In this document: piece after piece, positions 8,781 to 15,704 of the stretch
Layout of the letters: the number at the start of each line of letters is the position of its first letter
How positions within the stretch are numbered: position 1 is the stretch's first letter
Source: an uncultured Clostridium sp.
GTDB lineage: Bacteria; Bacillota; Clostridia; TANB77; CAG-508
Reading direction: 5' to 3'
NCBI GenBank assembly: GCA_947648215.1
Contig: CANSMW010000016.1
Span: 1 to 39,137 of the forward strand
Length of the DNA stretch: 39,137 nucleotides
Notes under the pieces: generated by a model
Database searches by the model: none
What the model was told of the DNA's origin: nothing
The model's input: only the letters and a program-made list of their open reading frames with translations
Made by a program: the position numbers and the translations under genes

Positions 8781-9169
8781 TAAAGCAATAGAATTTTCCC
8801 AATATAGATTAGAAAGAGCAAAAGAAACATTAAAAACAGCTAAAGTAATATTTGATATAAAGGATTATAAAAGTGCTAATAATAGAGCGTATTATGCCAT
8901 ATTTTATGCTATTAGCTGTACTAGCACTTGAAAGAAAAGACTTTAAAAGACATAAAGATGTTATAGCGTATTTTAATCAACATTACATAAATACGGAAAA
9001 TTTCCCTAAAAAATTAGGACATAAAATATCTTTAGCGCAAAGCATTAGAGAAGATAGTGATTATGATGATGAATATATTGCTTCTGAAGAGAAAACACAA
9101 ACTCAAATAGAAACAGCGGAAGAACTTATCAATCAAGTTGAACAATATATACAAGATTTTGAAAAGTAA
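8773..9169 (+). pseudogene. HEPN-domain toxin gene, frameshifted
   Basis: From ATG 8773 the frame reads MDNKAIEFSQYRLERAKETL and then SANNRAYYAIFYAI, the classic HEPN N-terminal half. It soon runs to a stop (TGA near 8930). The rest, AVLALERKDFKRHKDVIAYFN...ETAEELINQVEQYI, is in the next frame to the stop at 9167-9169. The switch lies near 8908-8914. It is best explained by loss of two bases (or gain of one) where relatives have one residue between FYAI and AVLALE. No CGG codon is involved. Repaired length would be about 132 residues, normal for HEPN. With the frame broken, the toxin is probably dead while the antitoxin survives. Confidence 0.8.
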
Positions 9170-9179
9170 TGAAAAAACT

Positions 9180-9250
9180 TCTGTCGGAATTTCCGACAAA
9201 AGTACAGAAGGTAGAAAATTAGAAATATATAATTTGGATATTATAATATG
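9180..9250 (+). pseudogene. RhuM-family fragment (second)
   Basis: One frame reads SVGISDKSTEGRKLEIYNLDIII and then stops (TGA). It matches the segment just before and including the YNLDxII core of RhuM, overlapping the core of the first fragment at 7566. The two pieces bracket the methyltransferase and MNT/HEPN genes. A GTCGGAA/TTCCGAC palindrome lies inside it. Too short to be functional. Confidence 0.5.
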
Positions 9251-9267
9251 AAAAAGGAAAATGAAAA

Positions 9268-9915
9268 ATGAATTGGTTAGGGATTATTATATCGTATTTA
9301 TATATAGGAATTATTATTGCTGGGGCAAAATTATTTGAAAAAAGAGGAGAAGAAGCAAGTAGAAAATTTATTCATATTATGCTAGGTAATTGGTGGTTCA
9401 TTGCAATGTACTTTTTTACCAATGTATGGTTTGCAATTTTCGTACCAATTACTTTTGTTATCATTAATTATGTTTCCTATAAACAAGATTTAATAAAAGT
9501 AATGGAACGAAAAAACCAAGATGGACTAGGAACCGTATATTATGCCGTATCATTATTCATATTAGCAATCGTATCTTTTGGTATCTACCAAAAACCAATC
9601 CTAGGACTTATTCCAAACGTAATTATGGCATATGGCGATGGTTTTGCCGCCGTAGTAGGAAAATGCATAAAAAGCAAGACCTACAAAGTAGGAGAAACCC
9701 AAAAATCCATTGCAGGTTCTATTACCATGTTTATGATATCACTTATATTTATCACCATTTTCCTAACAACCAGGTACACATTTGAACTATGGCAAATAGT
9801 ACTTATAGGAATTGTAATGTCAGGCATTGTAACAATAATAGAAGCAATTTCTGTCAAAGGAATTGACAACATTAGCGTTCCTGTTAGCATGCTTGTGATG
9901 TTGTTGATGATTTAG
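9268..9915 (+). CDS. Phytol/dolichol/diacylglycerol kinase-like membrane protein
   Basis: A 215-residue polytopic protein (about six or seven helices) of the CTP-dependent SEC59/DGK1/VTE5-like kinase family. Family motifs are in order: SRKFIHIMLGNWW (about 31-43), KNQDGLGTVYYAVSL, AYGDGFAAVVGK, QKSIAGSITMF and a closing KGIDNISVPV. Members phosphorylate a lipid alcohol at the membrane face. The precise substrate is not visible here. A purine-rich site precedes ATG 9268. A short gap separates it from two ATP-grasp genes on the same strand. Confidence 0.82.
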   Translation: MNWLGIIISYLYIGIIIAGAKLFEKRGEEASRKFIHIMLGNWWFIAMYFFTNVWFAIFVPITFVIINYVSYKQDLIKVMERKNQDGLGTVYYAVSLFILAIVSFGIYQKPILGLIPNVIMAYGDGFAAVVGKCIKSKTYKVGETQKSIAGSITMFMISLIFITIFLTTRYTFELWQIVLIGIVMSGIVTIIEAISVKGIDNISVPVSMLVMLLMI

Positions 9916-9953
9916 AAAATAAATTTAAAAATGATTAGGAGAGATTGAAGAAT

Positions 9954-10781
9954 ATGAATATCTTAATGATAAGTAATATAGATAGTGATGAAAAATTAGA
10001 AGATATATGGTTAGCAAGAGCTTTTCAAGAAGATGGGAATAATGTCGCAATTGTTGATAAAAATTATGATGAAAGGCTTGAAAATGTATTTGACATATTT
10101 TTAAAAAGAAATACTTGGAGTTCGAATGCAACAATAGAAAATGTGAGTGAAAAATATAAATTTAAAGAAAGAATTATAAAAAAGAACCTTCCACGAATAA
10201 ATTTTGATGGCAGGTATGATGGAAACAAACAATATTTAGTGGATTTCTTTAAAAAAGATTATGCAGTTATACCAAGTATTAATAAATTAGAAGATTTAAG
10301 TTTATTAAATAATCCCAATAAATATATGCTTAAGTTAAAAAATAGCTATGATGGTATTGGTCAATTAATAGTTAATAAAGAAGAATTAAAAACATATTTT
10401 AATGATTTATATATTATTCAACCTTTTATGAAGTTTAAATCTGAAGTGCAATTTTATTACATAAAAAATAAATTTGAATATGCGTTGGAATTTATTCCAA
10501 GCAAAATTCCTGTTTACCCAAAAGCAATAAAATATGAGTATACTTGTAAAGAACTAGAAAAAGCAAATGAATTTGCTTTGATGAATGGTGACTATTACGG
10601 AATTCAAAGAATAGATTTTATAAGGCTAGAAGATAATACGCTTTTATTAACAGAAATAGAAGATATATCTCCATATTTAGATTTAGATCAAGTTGATGAG
10701 AAAACAAGAAAAAAATTTATTAAAGATTATAAAGATATGGTTTATGAATATATGCGTAAAAAAGAAATATTAAAAAGTTAG
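9954..10781 (+). CDS. ATP-grasp domain protein
   Basis: A 275-residue protein with an ATP-grasp fold. The N-terminal part (MNILMISNID...AIVDKN) is a Rossmann-like pre-ATP-grasp domain. The central ATP-binding strand is YMLKLKNSYDGIGQLIVN, and the C-terminal metal-binding part is LLLTEIEDISPYLDLD. ATG 9954 is chosen over TTG 9945 because AGGAGA (9937-9942) is 11 bases before the ATG but only 2 before the TTG. Ten bases separate it from a second ATP-grasp gene, so both probably act in one pathway, joining carboxylates to amines. I cannot name the substrate, and no precursor peptide was found nearby. Confidence 0.68.
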   Translation: MNILMISNIDSDEKLEDIWLARAFQEDGNNVAIVDKNYDERLENVFDIFLKRNTWSSNATIENVSEKYKFKERIIKKNLPRINFDGRYDGNKQYLVDFFKKDYAVIPSINKLEDLSLLNNPNKYMLKLKNSYDGIGQLIVNKEELKTYFNDLYIIQPFMKFKSEVQFYYIKNKFEYALEFIPSKIPVYPKAIKYEYTCKELEKANEFALMNGDYYGIQRIDFIRLEDNTLLLTEIEDISPYLDLDQVDEKTRKKFIKDYKDMVYEYMRKKEILKS

Positions 10782-10790
10782 GAGAAGAAT

Positions 10791-11705
10791 ATGAAAAACA
10801 AAAAAGGACTTATTTTAATTTATCCAGGTTTTCAAAATGAGGCAAAACAATATCAATATAACCGACTTATTGAAGAATTTAATCAAAAAGGAATTAGTAT
10901 TGATAAATTAAAAGTAGATGAACAATATACGAGTGTAATTGGTGGAAAATTAAATATAGATGTGAAACAATATGACTTTTGTATACAACTTGTAAAAGAT
11001 AAATATATAAGTGAGCAACTTTCTAAAGAGGGGATAAGGTCGTTTAATTCTTATCAGGCAATAGAAAACTGTGATGATAAAATGATGACTTATGTTATAT
11101 TATCAAATAAAAATATAAATTTGCCACATACAATATTAGGCAGTATAAACTTTGGCGTGGAAAATATAAAAGAAGATAGTAAAAGTGAAGAATTTAAGAA
11201 ATATGTGGAGATGACTTTAAAATATCCGTTTATTACGAAAAAATGCAATAGTAAAGGCGGTAGAGACATATACAAAATAAATAATCGAAAAGAATTTGAT
11301 GAGATATGTAATAAATTAAGTGGTTCACAATATTTATTTCAACAATTTATTCCAGAAAATGTAGGAAAAGATATTCGAGTTGTGGTTGTTGGAAGAGAAG
11401 TAGTTGGTTCTTTTATGAGAATAAATGAAAATGATTATCGTTCAAATATATCGTTGGGTGGAAAAGCAGTGCCTTATGTAATTTCAGGTAAGTATAAAGA
11501 AATAGCACAAAAGATAGCAAATGCATTAGAATTGGATTATTGTTCTGTTGACTTTTTTATGAGTAACGAAGATAATCCAATGGTTTGCGAAGTAAATGCA
11601 GACCCGGCGATTTGCGATATAGAAAATTTAAGTGGAAAAAATGTGGCAGAAATGTTTGTGGATTATGTGATTGGTGAAATATATTCAAATTGCAAAAAAG
11701 GATAA
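10791..11705 (+). CDS. RimK-like ATP-grasp ligase
   Basis: A 304-residue ATP-grasp enzyme closer to the RimK/glutathione-synthetase type. Visible motifs are YPFITKKCNSKGGRDIYKI (nucleotide-binding loop), FQQFIPENVGKDIRVVVVG and the metal-binding end MVCEVNADPAI with acidic and Asn ligands. Such enzymes form amide bonds from an acyl phosphate, often adding Glu to a peptide or protein. GGAGAAG precedes the ATG. It follows the other ATP-grasp gene by 10 bases and is presumably co-transcribed. Its partner and substrate are unknown. Confidence 0.8.
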   Translation: MKNKKGLILIYPGFQNEAKQYQYNRLIEEFNQKGISIDKLKVDEQYTSVIGGKLNIDVKQYDFCIQLVKDKYISEQLSKEGIRSFNSYQAIENCDDKMMTYVILSNKNINLPHTILGSINFGVENIKEDSKSEEFKKYVEMTLKYPFITKKCNSKGGRDIYKINNRKEFDEICNKLSGSQYLFQQFIPENVGKDIRVVVVGREVVGSFMRINENDYRSNISLGGKAVPYVISGKYKEIAQKIANALELDYCSVDFFMSNEDNPMVCEVNADPAICDIENLSGKNVAEMFVDYVIGEIYSNCKKG

Positions 11706-11779
11706 TTTTACAAAAAATCTTTAAAAGTAGAATTTTTAGTATAGATATGATAAAATATAATAAGAATAAAGAGGTGTAT

Positions 11780-12103
11780 ATGGAAAATTTAAAAATAGAT
11801 AGTATAAAGCAAATGGTTAAAGAGGGAAAAATTAGATGGACTAATCATATTGTAGTTAGGTTATTTCAAAGAAATATAACGCAAAAAGATATTGAGAAGG
11901 CCCTTTTAAATGGAGAGATAATAGAAGAATACGAAAATGATTATCCCTATCCAAGTTGTTTAGTTTATGGAATAAATTTAAATAATGAAATTTTGCATAT
12001 AGTGTGTGGTTTAAATGAATTAGAATTATGGGTAATTACAGCTTATTATCCAGATAATATAAAATGGGAAGATGATTTGAAAACAAGAAAGGAGATAATA
12101 TAA
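11780..12103 (+). CDS. DUF4258 protein, probable toxin
   Basis: A 107-residue protein. The start is ATG 11780, four bases after AAAGAGGTG; a TATAAT box at 11756-11761 makes a longer N-terminus unlikely. It reads IRWTNHIVVRLFQRNITQKDIEKALLNGEIIEEYENDYPYPSCLVYG, the DUF4258 pattern (conserved H...R...I...D...G.IIE.Y). This is a BrnT/RelE-like fold often found as a toxin. The next gene, one base downstream, is a YgiT-type zinc finger, the usual antitoxin or cofactor of this family. The toxin role is inferred from that pairing. Confidence 0.78.
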   Translation: MENLKIDSIKQMVKEGKIRWTNHIVVRLFQRNITQKDIEKALLNGEIIEEYENDYPYPSCLVYGINLNNEILHIVCGLNELELWVITAYYPDNIKWEDDLKTRKEII

Positions 12104-12104
12104 T

Positions 12105-12335
12105 ATGAATTGTTTTATGTGTAAAGGAGATTTAGAGGATAAGAATACAACATTTATGGTTGAATTAGATAATTGTATTATTATTATTAAAAATGTGCCA
12201 TCTCAAGTATGTAGACAATGTGGAGAAGTTTCTTATAGTAATGAGGTAGCAAAGCAATTAGAAAAATTAGTAAATTCAGTAAGAAATGCTATTACAGAAA
12301 TTACAGTAATTAATTATACCCAAAGAGTTGCATAA
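12105..12335 (+). CDS. YgiT-type zinc-finger protein, probable antitoxin
   Basis: A 76-residue protein with two CxxC knuckles, CFMCKG near the start and CRQCGE around residue 40. This is the zinc-binding N-terminal domain of MqsA/YgiT-like antitoxins. The C-terminal helix (VAKQLEKLVNSV) is present but the HTH domain of full MqsA is absent, as in most copies paired with DUF4258. AGGAGATAATATA precedes the ATG. A short downstream open frame (12338-12408) is AT-rich and probably not a gene. Confidence 0.8.
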   Translation: MNCFMCKGDLEDKNTTFMVELDNCIIIIKNVPSQVCRQCGEVSYSNEVAKQLEKLVNSVRNAITEITVINYTQRVA

Positions 12336-12422
12336 AATGTTGGTAATTCCAAAAGAAAGAGCGGAAAGATTAGATTTTTTTAGCTTTTTTTTTAAATACC
12401 AAAAATAAATATTATAAATTTA

Positions 12423-12461
12423 CATAGGTACCTATGCAAATAAAAACGTAAGTGCTATAAT
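12423..12461 (+). promoter_or_regulatory. Promoter with palindromic operator for the NatAB-like exporter
   Basis: CATAGGTACCTATG (12423-12436) is a perfect 14-bp palindrome placed where the -35 box should be. TATAAT follows at 12456-12461, and no good TTGACA is present. This layout suggests control by a dimeric regulator (GntR- or MerR-like), which is not encoded next door. Confidence 0.6.
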
Positions 12462-12509
12462 AGGAGTGCAAAGTAAAAATTGTGTGAAAGGATGAAGAAA
12501 GGAGAACGT

Positions 12510-13400
12510 ATGAGTTTAGTATTAAAAGAAGTATCAAAAACATTTGCGGGAAAATTGGCGGTTGACCATATTTCATTGGCACTTGAGAAACCGGGAGTTT
12601 TTGGTTTGCTTGGTACCAATGGTGCAGGAAAGACAACCACGATTCGAATGTTATTAGGAATTATTAAAAAAGATAGTGGGGAAATTACTTGGAAGGGAAA
12701 AGAGGTGGACCGTAAAAATGTGAATTTTGGGTATCTACCAGAAGAAAGAGGAGTGTATCCAAAAACAAAGATAGTAGACCAATTGATGTATTTTGCAGAA
12801 CTAAAAGGAATGAATAAACAAGAGGCAAAAAAGTCGATTGCGTATTGGGCAAAGGAATTGAAGGTAGAGGAATATCTACTAATGCCAGCAGAGAAGTTGT
12901 CAAAGGGAAATCAACAAAAAATCCAATTTATGACAGCTGTCATTCATAACCCAGAATTGGTGGTATTAGATGAACCGTTTAGTGGGTTAGACCCAGTAAA
13001 TACTGAGATACTAAAAAATATTATTATTAACTTGGTAAAACAAGGAAAATACATTATTATGTCAGCACATCAAATGGCAACCATTGAGGAATTCTGTAGT
13101 GATATTCTAATTTTAAACAGAGGAAAAACGGTGTTACAAGGTAATTTAAAACAAATTAAAGAAACCTATCCAGCAAGTAGAGTGGAAATTGATGTGGATA
13201 CCGATATTACCAGTTACATAAAAGAAATGAATTTAGAAATTGAAAATGAAGTAGATGGAAAATATCAAATTAAAATAAGCAATGAGGAAGTAGCACATGA
13301 GCTAATTCATACGCTCATAACCAAAGGCATAAAAGTGGAGAAATTTGAAATTAAGAAACCTACATTAAATGATATTTTTATAGAAAAGGTGGGTGAGTAG
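12510..13400 (+). CDS. natA: ABC transporter ATPase, NatA-like
   Basis: A 296-residue ATPase. The start is ATG 12510 after AAAGGAG; upstream in-frame starts lack spacing. Motifs: Walker A GTNGAGKTT (about 36-44), the YLPEERGVYPK segment typical of the NatA/YhaQ group, signature LSKGNQQK, Walker B VVLDEPFSGLD and switch His in SAHQM. The C-terminal extension (KPTLNDIFIEKVGE) is usual for ABC-2 exporters. The last codons overlap the permease gene region, so the two are one operon. NatAB exports sodium in Bacillus, but close relatives export other compounds, so the symbol indicates the group only. Confidence 0.88.
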   Translation: MSLVLKEVSKTFAGKLAVDHISLALEKPGVFGLLGTNGAGKTTTIRMLLGIIKKDSGEITWKGKEVDRKNVNFGYLPEERGVYPKTKIVDQLMYFAELKGMNKQEAKKSIAYWAKELKVEEYLLMPAEKLSKGNQQKIQFMTAVIHNPELVVLDEPFSGLDPVNTEILKNIIINLVKQGKYIIMSAHQMATIEEFCSDILILNRGKTVLQGNLKQIKETYPASRVEIDVDTDITSYIKEMNLEIENEVDGKYQIKISNEEVAHELIHTLITKGIKVEKFEIKKPTLNDIFIEKVGE

Positions 13401-13401
13401 G

Positions 13402-14622
13402 ATGAAAGATATTATAACGGTTATGAAATTTACCATAAAAGAAATGGTAAAACGAAAATCATTTTTAATTTCCACTGCAATCATATTAGTATTAATTGTT
13501 CTTGGGTTTAATGTACCAAACATCATAAATTCATTTTCCAACGAAGAGGGAGCCGAAAAAATTCTCATTGTAGATGCAGGTAATATTTTTGAAGGAAATT
13601 TAGAAAATTTACCAAAAGAAGATAAGGATTACGAGATTGCAAAGGATAATCCTACTTTTGAACAAATAAAAGAAAAGATGGAAAACGGAGAGATCAGTTC
13701 TGCTCTTGTGATAGAAAAAGAGCAAAATGCTATAAAAATTCGCTATATTGTAGAAAATACGACAATGATGGGGGGAGTACCAGAAAATCTAGTAAATGCA
13801 ATAAATACCCTATATTCGAACATGCAAATTAGCAAACTTGGTTTAACCCAAGAGCAACTACAAAGCATTACACCAAATTTTGAGTTTAGCCTAGAACAAA
13901 CAGAAGAAGAAAAAGCAAATGGAAATATTTTTGCCATGATGCTTATGTCCATTGTGCTATTTTATGCCATTTATTTTTGTGCTTACCAAGTATCAAGCTC
14001 CATTACTACAGAAAAAACATCAAAAATTATGGAAACATTAGTAACTTCAACTAGCCCAACCACCATTGTACTTGGAAAAACCATTGGAATTGGAATAGTA
14101 GGATTATTACAAATGGTAGTAATTGTTGCTACTGCACTGATTAGTGCAAAAGCCTTTTTAGCACCAGAATTATTAGAGGCAGTATTAGATATGTCAAGTG
14201 TGACGCCATACTTAGGCATAATTACGATAATATATTTCATACTAGGTTACTTTACCTATGCATTACTATATGCCCTAACCGGCTCAACTGTAAGTAAACC
14301 AGAAGACATCCAATCTGCCAATAGTCCAGTGGCAATTTTAGCCGTAATCGGATTTTACCTATCCTACTTTACCATGATGAACCCAACGAGCAAATTAAAC
14401 CTATTTGCATCCTTATTCCCGATGTCATCTCCATTTTGCATGCCATTTCGAGTAATGATGGGATTAGCAAGTGGAACCGATGTACTCATTTCAGTTGCCA
14501 TATTAATGGTTACTATACTAATTATCGCAAGAATTGCTATTAAAATTTATTCTAATGCCATTTTAAATTACGGCACAAAAATGAGTTTGAAGGATATTAT
14601 GAAGATGTATAGAGAAAAATAA
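13402..14622 (+). CDS. natB: ABC-2 permease, NatB-like
   Basis: A 406-residue permease: one helix at about 21-42, a long extracytoplasmic region (about 45-165), then six helices from residue 175 on. The segment SSITTEKTSKIMETLVTSTSP is characteristic of the NatB/YhaP family. ATG 13402 follows GGTGAG at the end of the ATPase gene. It pairs with the upstream ATPase under the palindrome-containing promoter. The substrate is uncertain. Confidence 0.88.
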   Translation: MKDIITVMKFTIKEMVKRKSFLISTAIILVLIVLGFNVPNIINSFSNEEGAEKILIVDAGNIFEGNLENLPKEDKDYEIAKDNPTFEQIKEKMENGEISSALVIEKEQNAIKIRYIVENTTMMGGVPENLVNAINTLYSNMQISKLGLTQEQLQSITPNFEFSLEQTEEEKANGNIFAMMLMSIVLFYAIYFCAYQVSSSITTEKTSKIMETLVTSTSPTTIVLGKTIGIGIVGLLQMVVIVATALISAKAFLAPELLEAVLDMSSVTPYLGIITIIYFILGYFTYALLYALTGSTVSKPEDIQSANSPVAILAVIGFYLSYFTMMNPTSKLNLFASLFPMSSPFCMPFRVMMGLASGTDVLISVAILMVTILIIARIAIKIYSNAILNYGTKMSLKDIMKMYREK

Positions 14623-14674
14623 TTTGTGACATAAATTAGGGGAAAATACATATAATATTAATGTCAAAGTGAAT

Positions 14675-14703
14675 TTGACAAGTTATATATAATATGCTAA
14701 AAT
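14675..14703 (+). promoter_or_regulatory. Promoter of a possible small RNA
   Basis: TTGACA (14675-14680) and TAAAAT (14698-14703) are 17 bases apart. No open frame of note follows before the terminator at 14769. Confidence 0.6.
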
Positions 14704-14709
14704 ATATTT

Positions 14710-14790
14710 AACTTAACCCTCTACTACGTTAGTAGTAAGACGGGAGCCTAAATGATTTTGGAGAGTTCATAAGCAACTCTCCTTTTTGTT
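14710..14790 (+). ncRNA. Possible small structured RNA of about 80 bases
   Basis: Between a good promoter and a strong terminator lies a short transcript with a CTACTA/TAGTAG hairpin (6 bp, loop CGT), followed by AAGACGGGAGCC. I compared it from memory with common riboswitch cores (guanidine, PreQ1, ZTP, c-di-GMP, fluoride, THF) and saw no clear match. The next gene is on the opposite strand, so this is not a leader of a protein gene. The longest open frame inside (ATGATTTTG..., six codons) is unremarkable. Confidence 0.45.
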
Positions 14791-14796
14791 GCATAA
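14769..14796 (+). terminator. Rho-independent terminator of the small RNA
   Basis: GGAGAGTT and AACTCTCC form an 8-bp perfect stem with loop CATAAGC, followed by TTTTT. Confidence 0.8.
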
Positions 14797-14862
14797 GAAG
14801 ACAAAATTGTAGATTTTCTTATACTAAGGTGTACTGATTACAAAGCAACTTTTGTACATTTA

Positions 14863-15549
14863 TTACTTTGTGAAAAATTTAATAATTTGTTCGTCAATTA
14901 AATCAAGAGAGTTAGGAGAGATTTTTACATTCCTTCTTACAGTATCTTTAAAAATTCTTTGTTTACTAATAGTAGTTATTTGGTTAATTAATGCAATACT
15001 ATCTTTTTGCATTTTACTAATTTCTTTTTCCATTTTTTCAATATAACTTTGTTCTTTTTTTATGATATTTTGTATATTTATAGGAATATCTTCTATTTTT
15101 TCCAACTCTTTTAATATTTGTTGCAATTTTTGTTTTTCTTTTTCAATTTTTTTGTAGAAAATAGTATAGATTTCTTTACCGAGATTTACATGAGAAAAAT
15201 CATATTTTTTGTTATCTTTTTTAGAAGTTAAAGGAATGATATTCAAAGTGCCATTTCTAGTATTATCATATTTATTTAAAACGATACAATAATGTAAACC
15301 ACCTAATTCATTTCCAATATTAAAACCTAAATTTACCTTAATTACATCACCACGAGAATATATGCCAGACTTTGCAACATTAAAACTTTTTTCTTCATCA
15401 TGATATACAGCAAAATCATGTACCCAATAGGCAAGTAATTCGCTTTGTTTATATTGTGCTAATTCAATATGTTTAAGAAAAGATAAGTCTAATCGATTTA
15501 AGGAATTATCCTTATGAAGTATTGCATTATTTTTTTCTTTATTTTCCAT
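14863..15549 (-). CDS. PemK/MazF-like protein with C-terminal coiled coil
   Basis: A 228-residue protein. The middle (about 65-115: SGIYSRGDVIKVNLGFNIGNELGGLHYCIVLNK...LNIIPLTSKK) follows the MazF/PemK RNase plan (RGDIxxVxLG-G-E--G-RP-VVI---------VxPITS). The usual R-P after GG is replaced by HY, so catalytic competence is uncertain. Residues about 140-200 are highly charged and predicted coiled coil. No antitoxin gene is adjacent. The ATG follows AAAGGAGG, and a promoter overlapped by an inverted repeat lies just upstream. Related solitary proteins occur in Firmicutes; their role is not settled. Confidence 0.72.
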   Translation of the reverse strand: MENKEKNNAILHKDNSLNRLDLSFLKHIELAQYKQSELLAYWVHDFAVYHDEEKSFNVAKSGIYSRGDVIKVNLGFNIGNELGGLHYCIVLNKYDNTRNGTLNIIPLTSKKDNKKYDFSHVNLGKEIYTIFYKKIEKEKQKLQQILKELEKIEDIPINIQNIIKKEQSYIEKMEKEISKMQKDSIALINQITTISKQRIFKDTVRRNVKISPNSLDLIDEQIIKFFTK

Positions 15550-15571
15550 TATTAATGTACCTCCTTTTAAG

Positions 15572-15613
15572 GTTTTGTAAACATATTATACAAAACATTA
15601 GTTCTAAAATCAA
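15572..15613 (-). promoter_or_regulatory. Promoter of the MazF-like gene with inverted repeat
   Basis: On the minus strand, TTGATT (15608-15613) and TATAAT (15585-15590) are 17 bases apart. The -10 box sits inside a perfect 8-bp inverted repeat, GTTTTGTA (15572-15579) and TACAAAAC (15589-15596), spaced by 9 bases. A repressor bound there would block transcription, so autoregulation is possible. Confidence 0.6.
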
Positions 15614-15704
15614 TAGTAAATTAAAAAAATGATGGCTTTTTTAGAGAGGATAGTATATAATAAAGGCACAGTAGGTTATGAAAAATAAGAAATGAGGATT
15701 GGAT

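Noticed and set aside
8900..8930. HEPN frameshift as another CGG recoding event
   Set aside because: No CGG is in frame at or near the break, and the length change fits a 2-base loss.
12338..12408. Short frame after the YgiT gene (MLVIPKERAERLDF...)
   Set aside because: Only 23 codons ending in poly-Phe, and no clear ribosome binding site.
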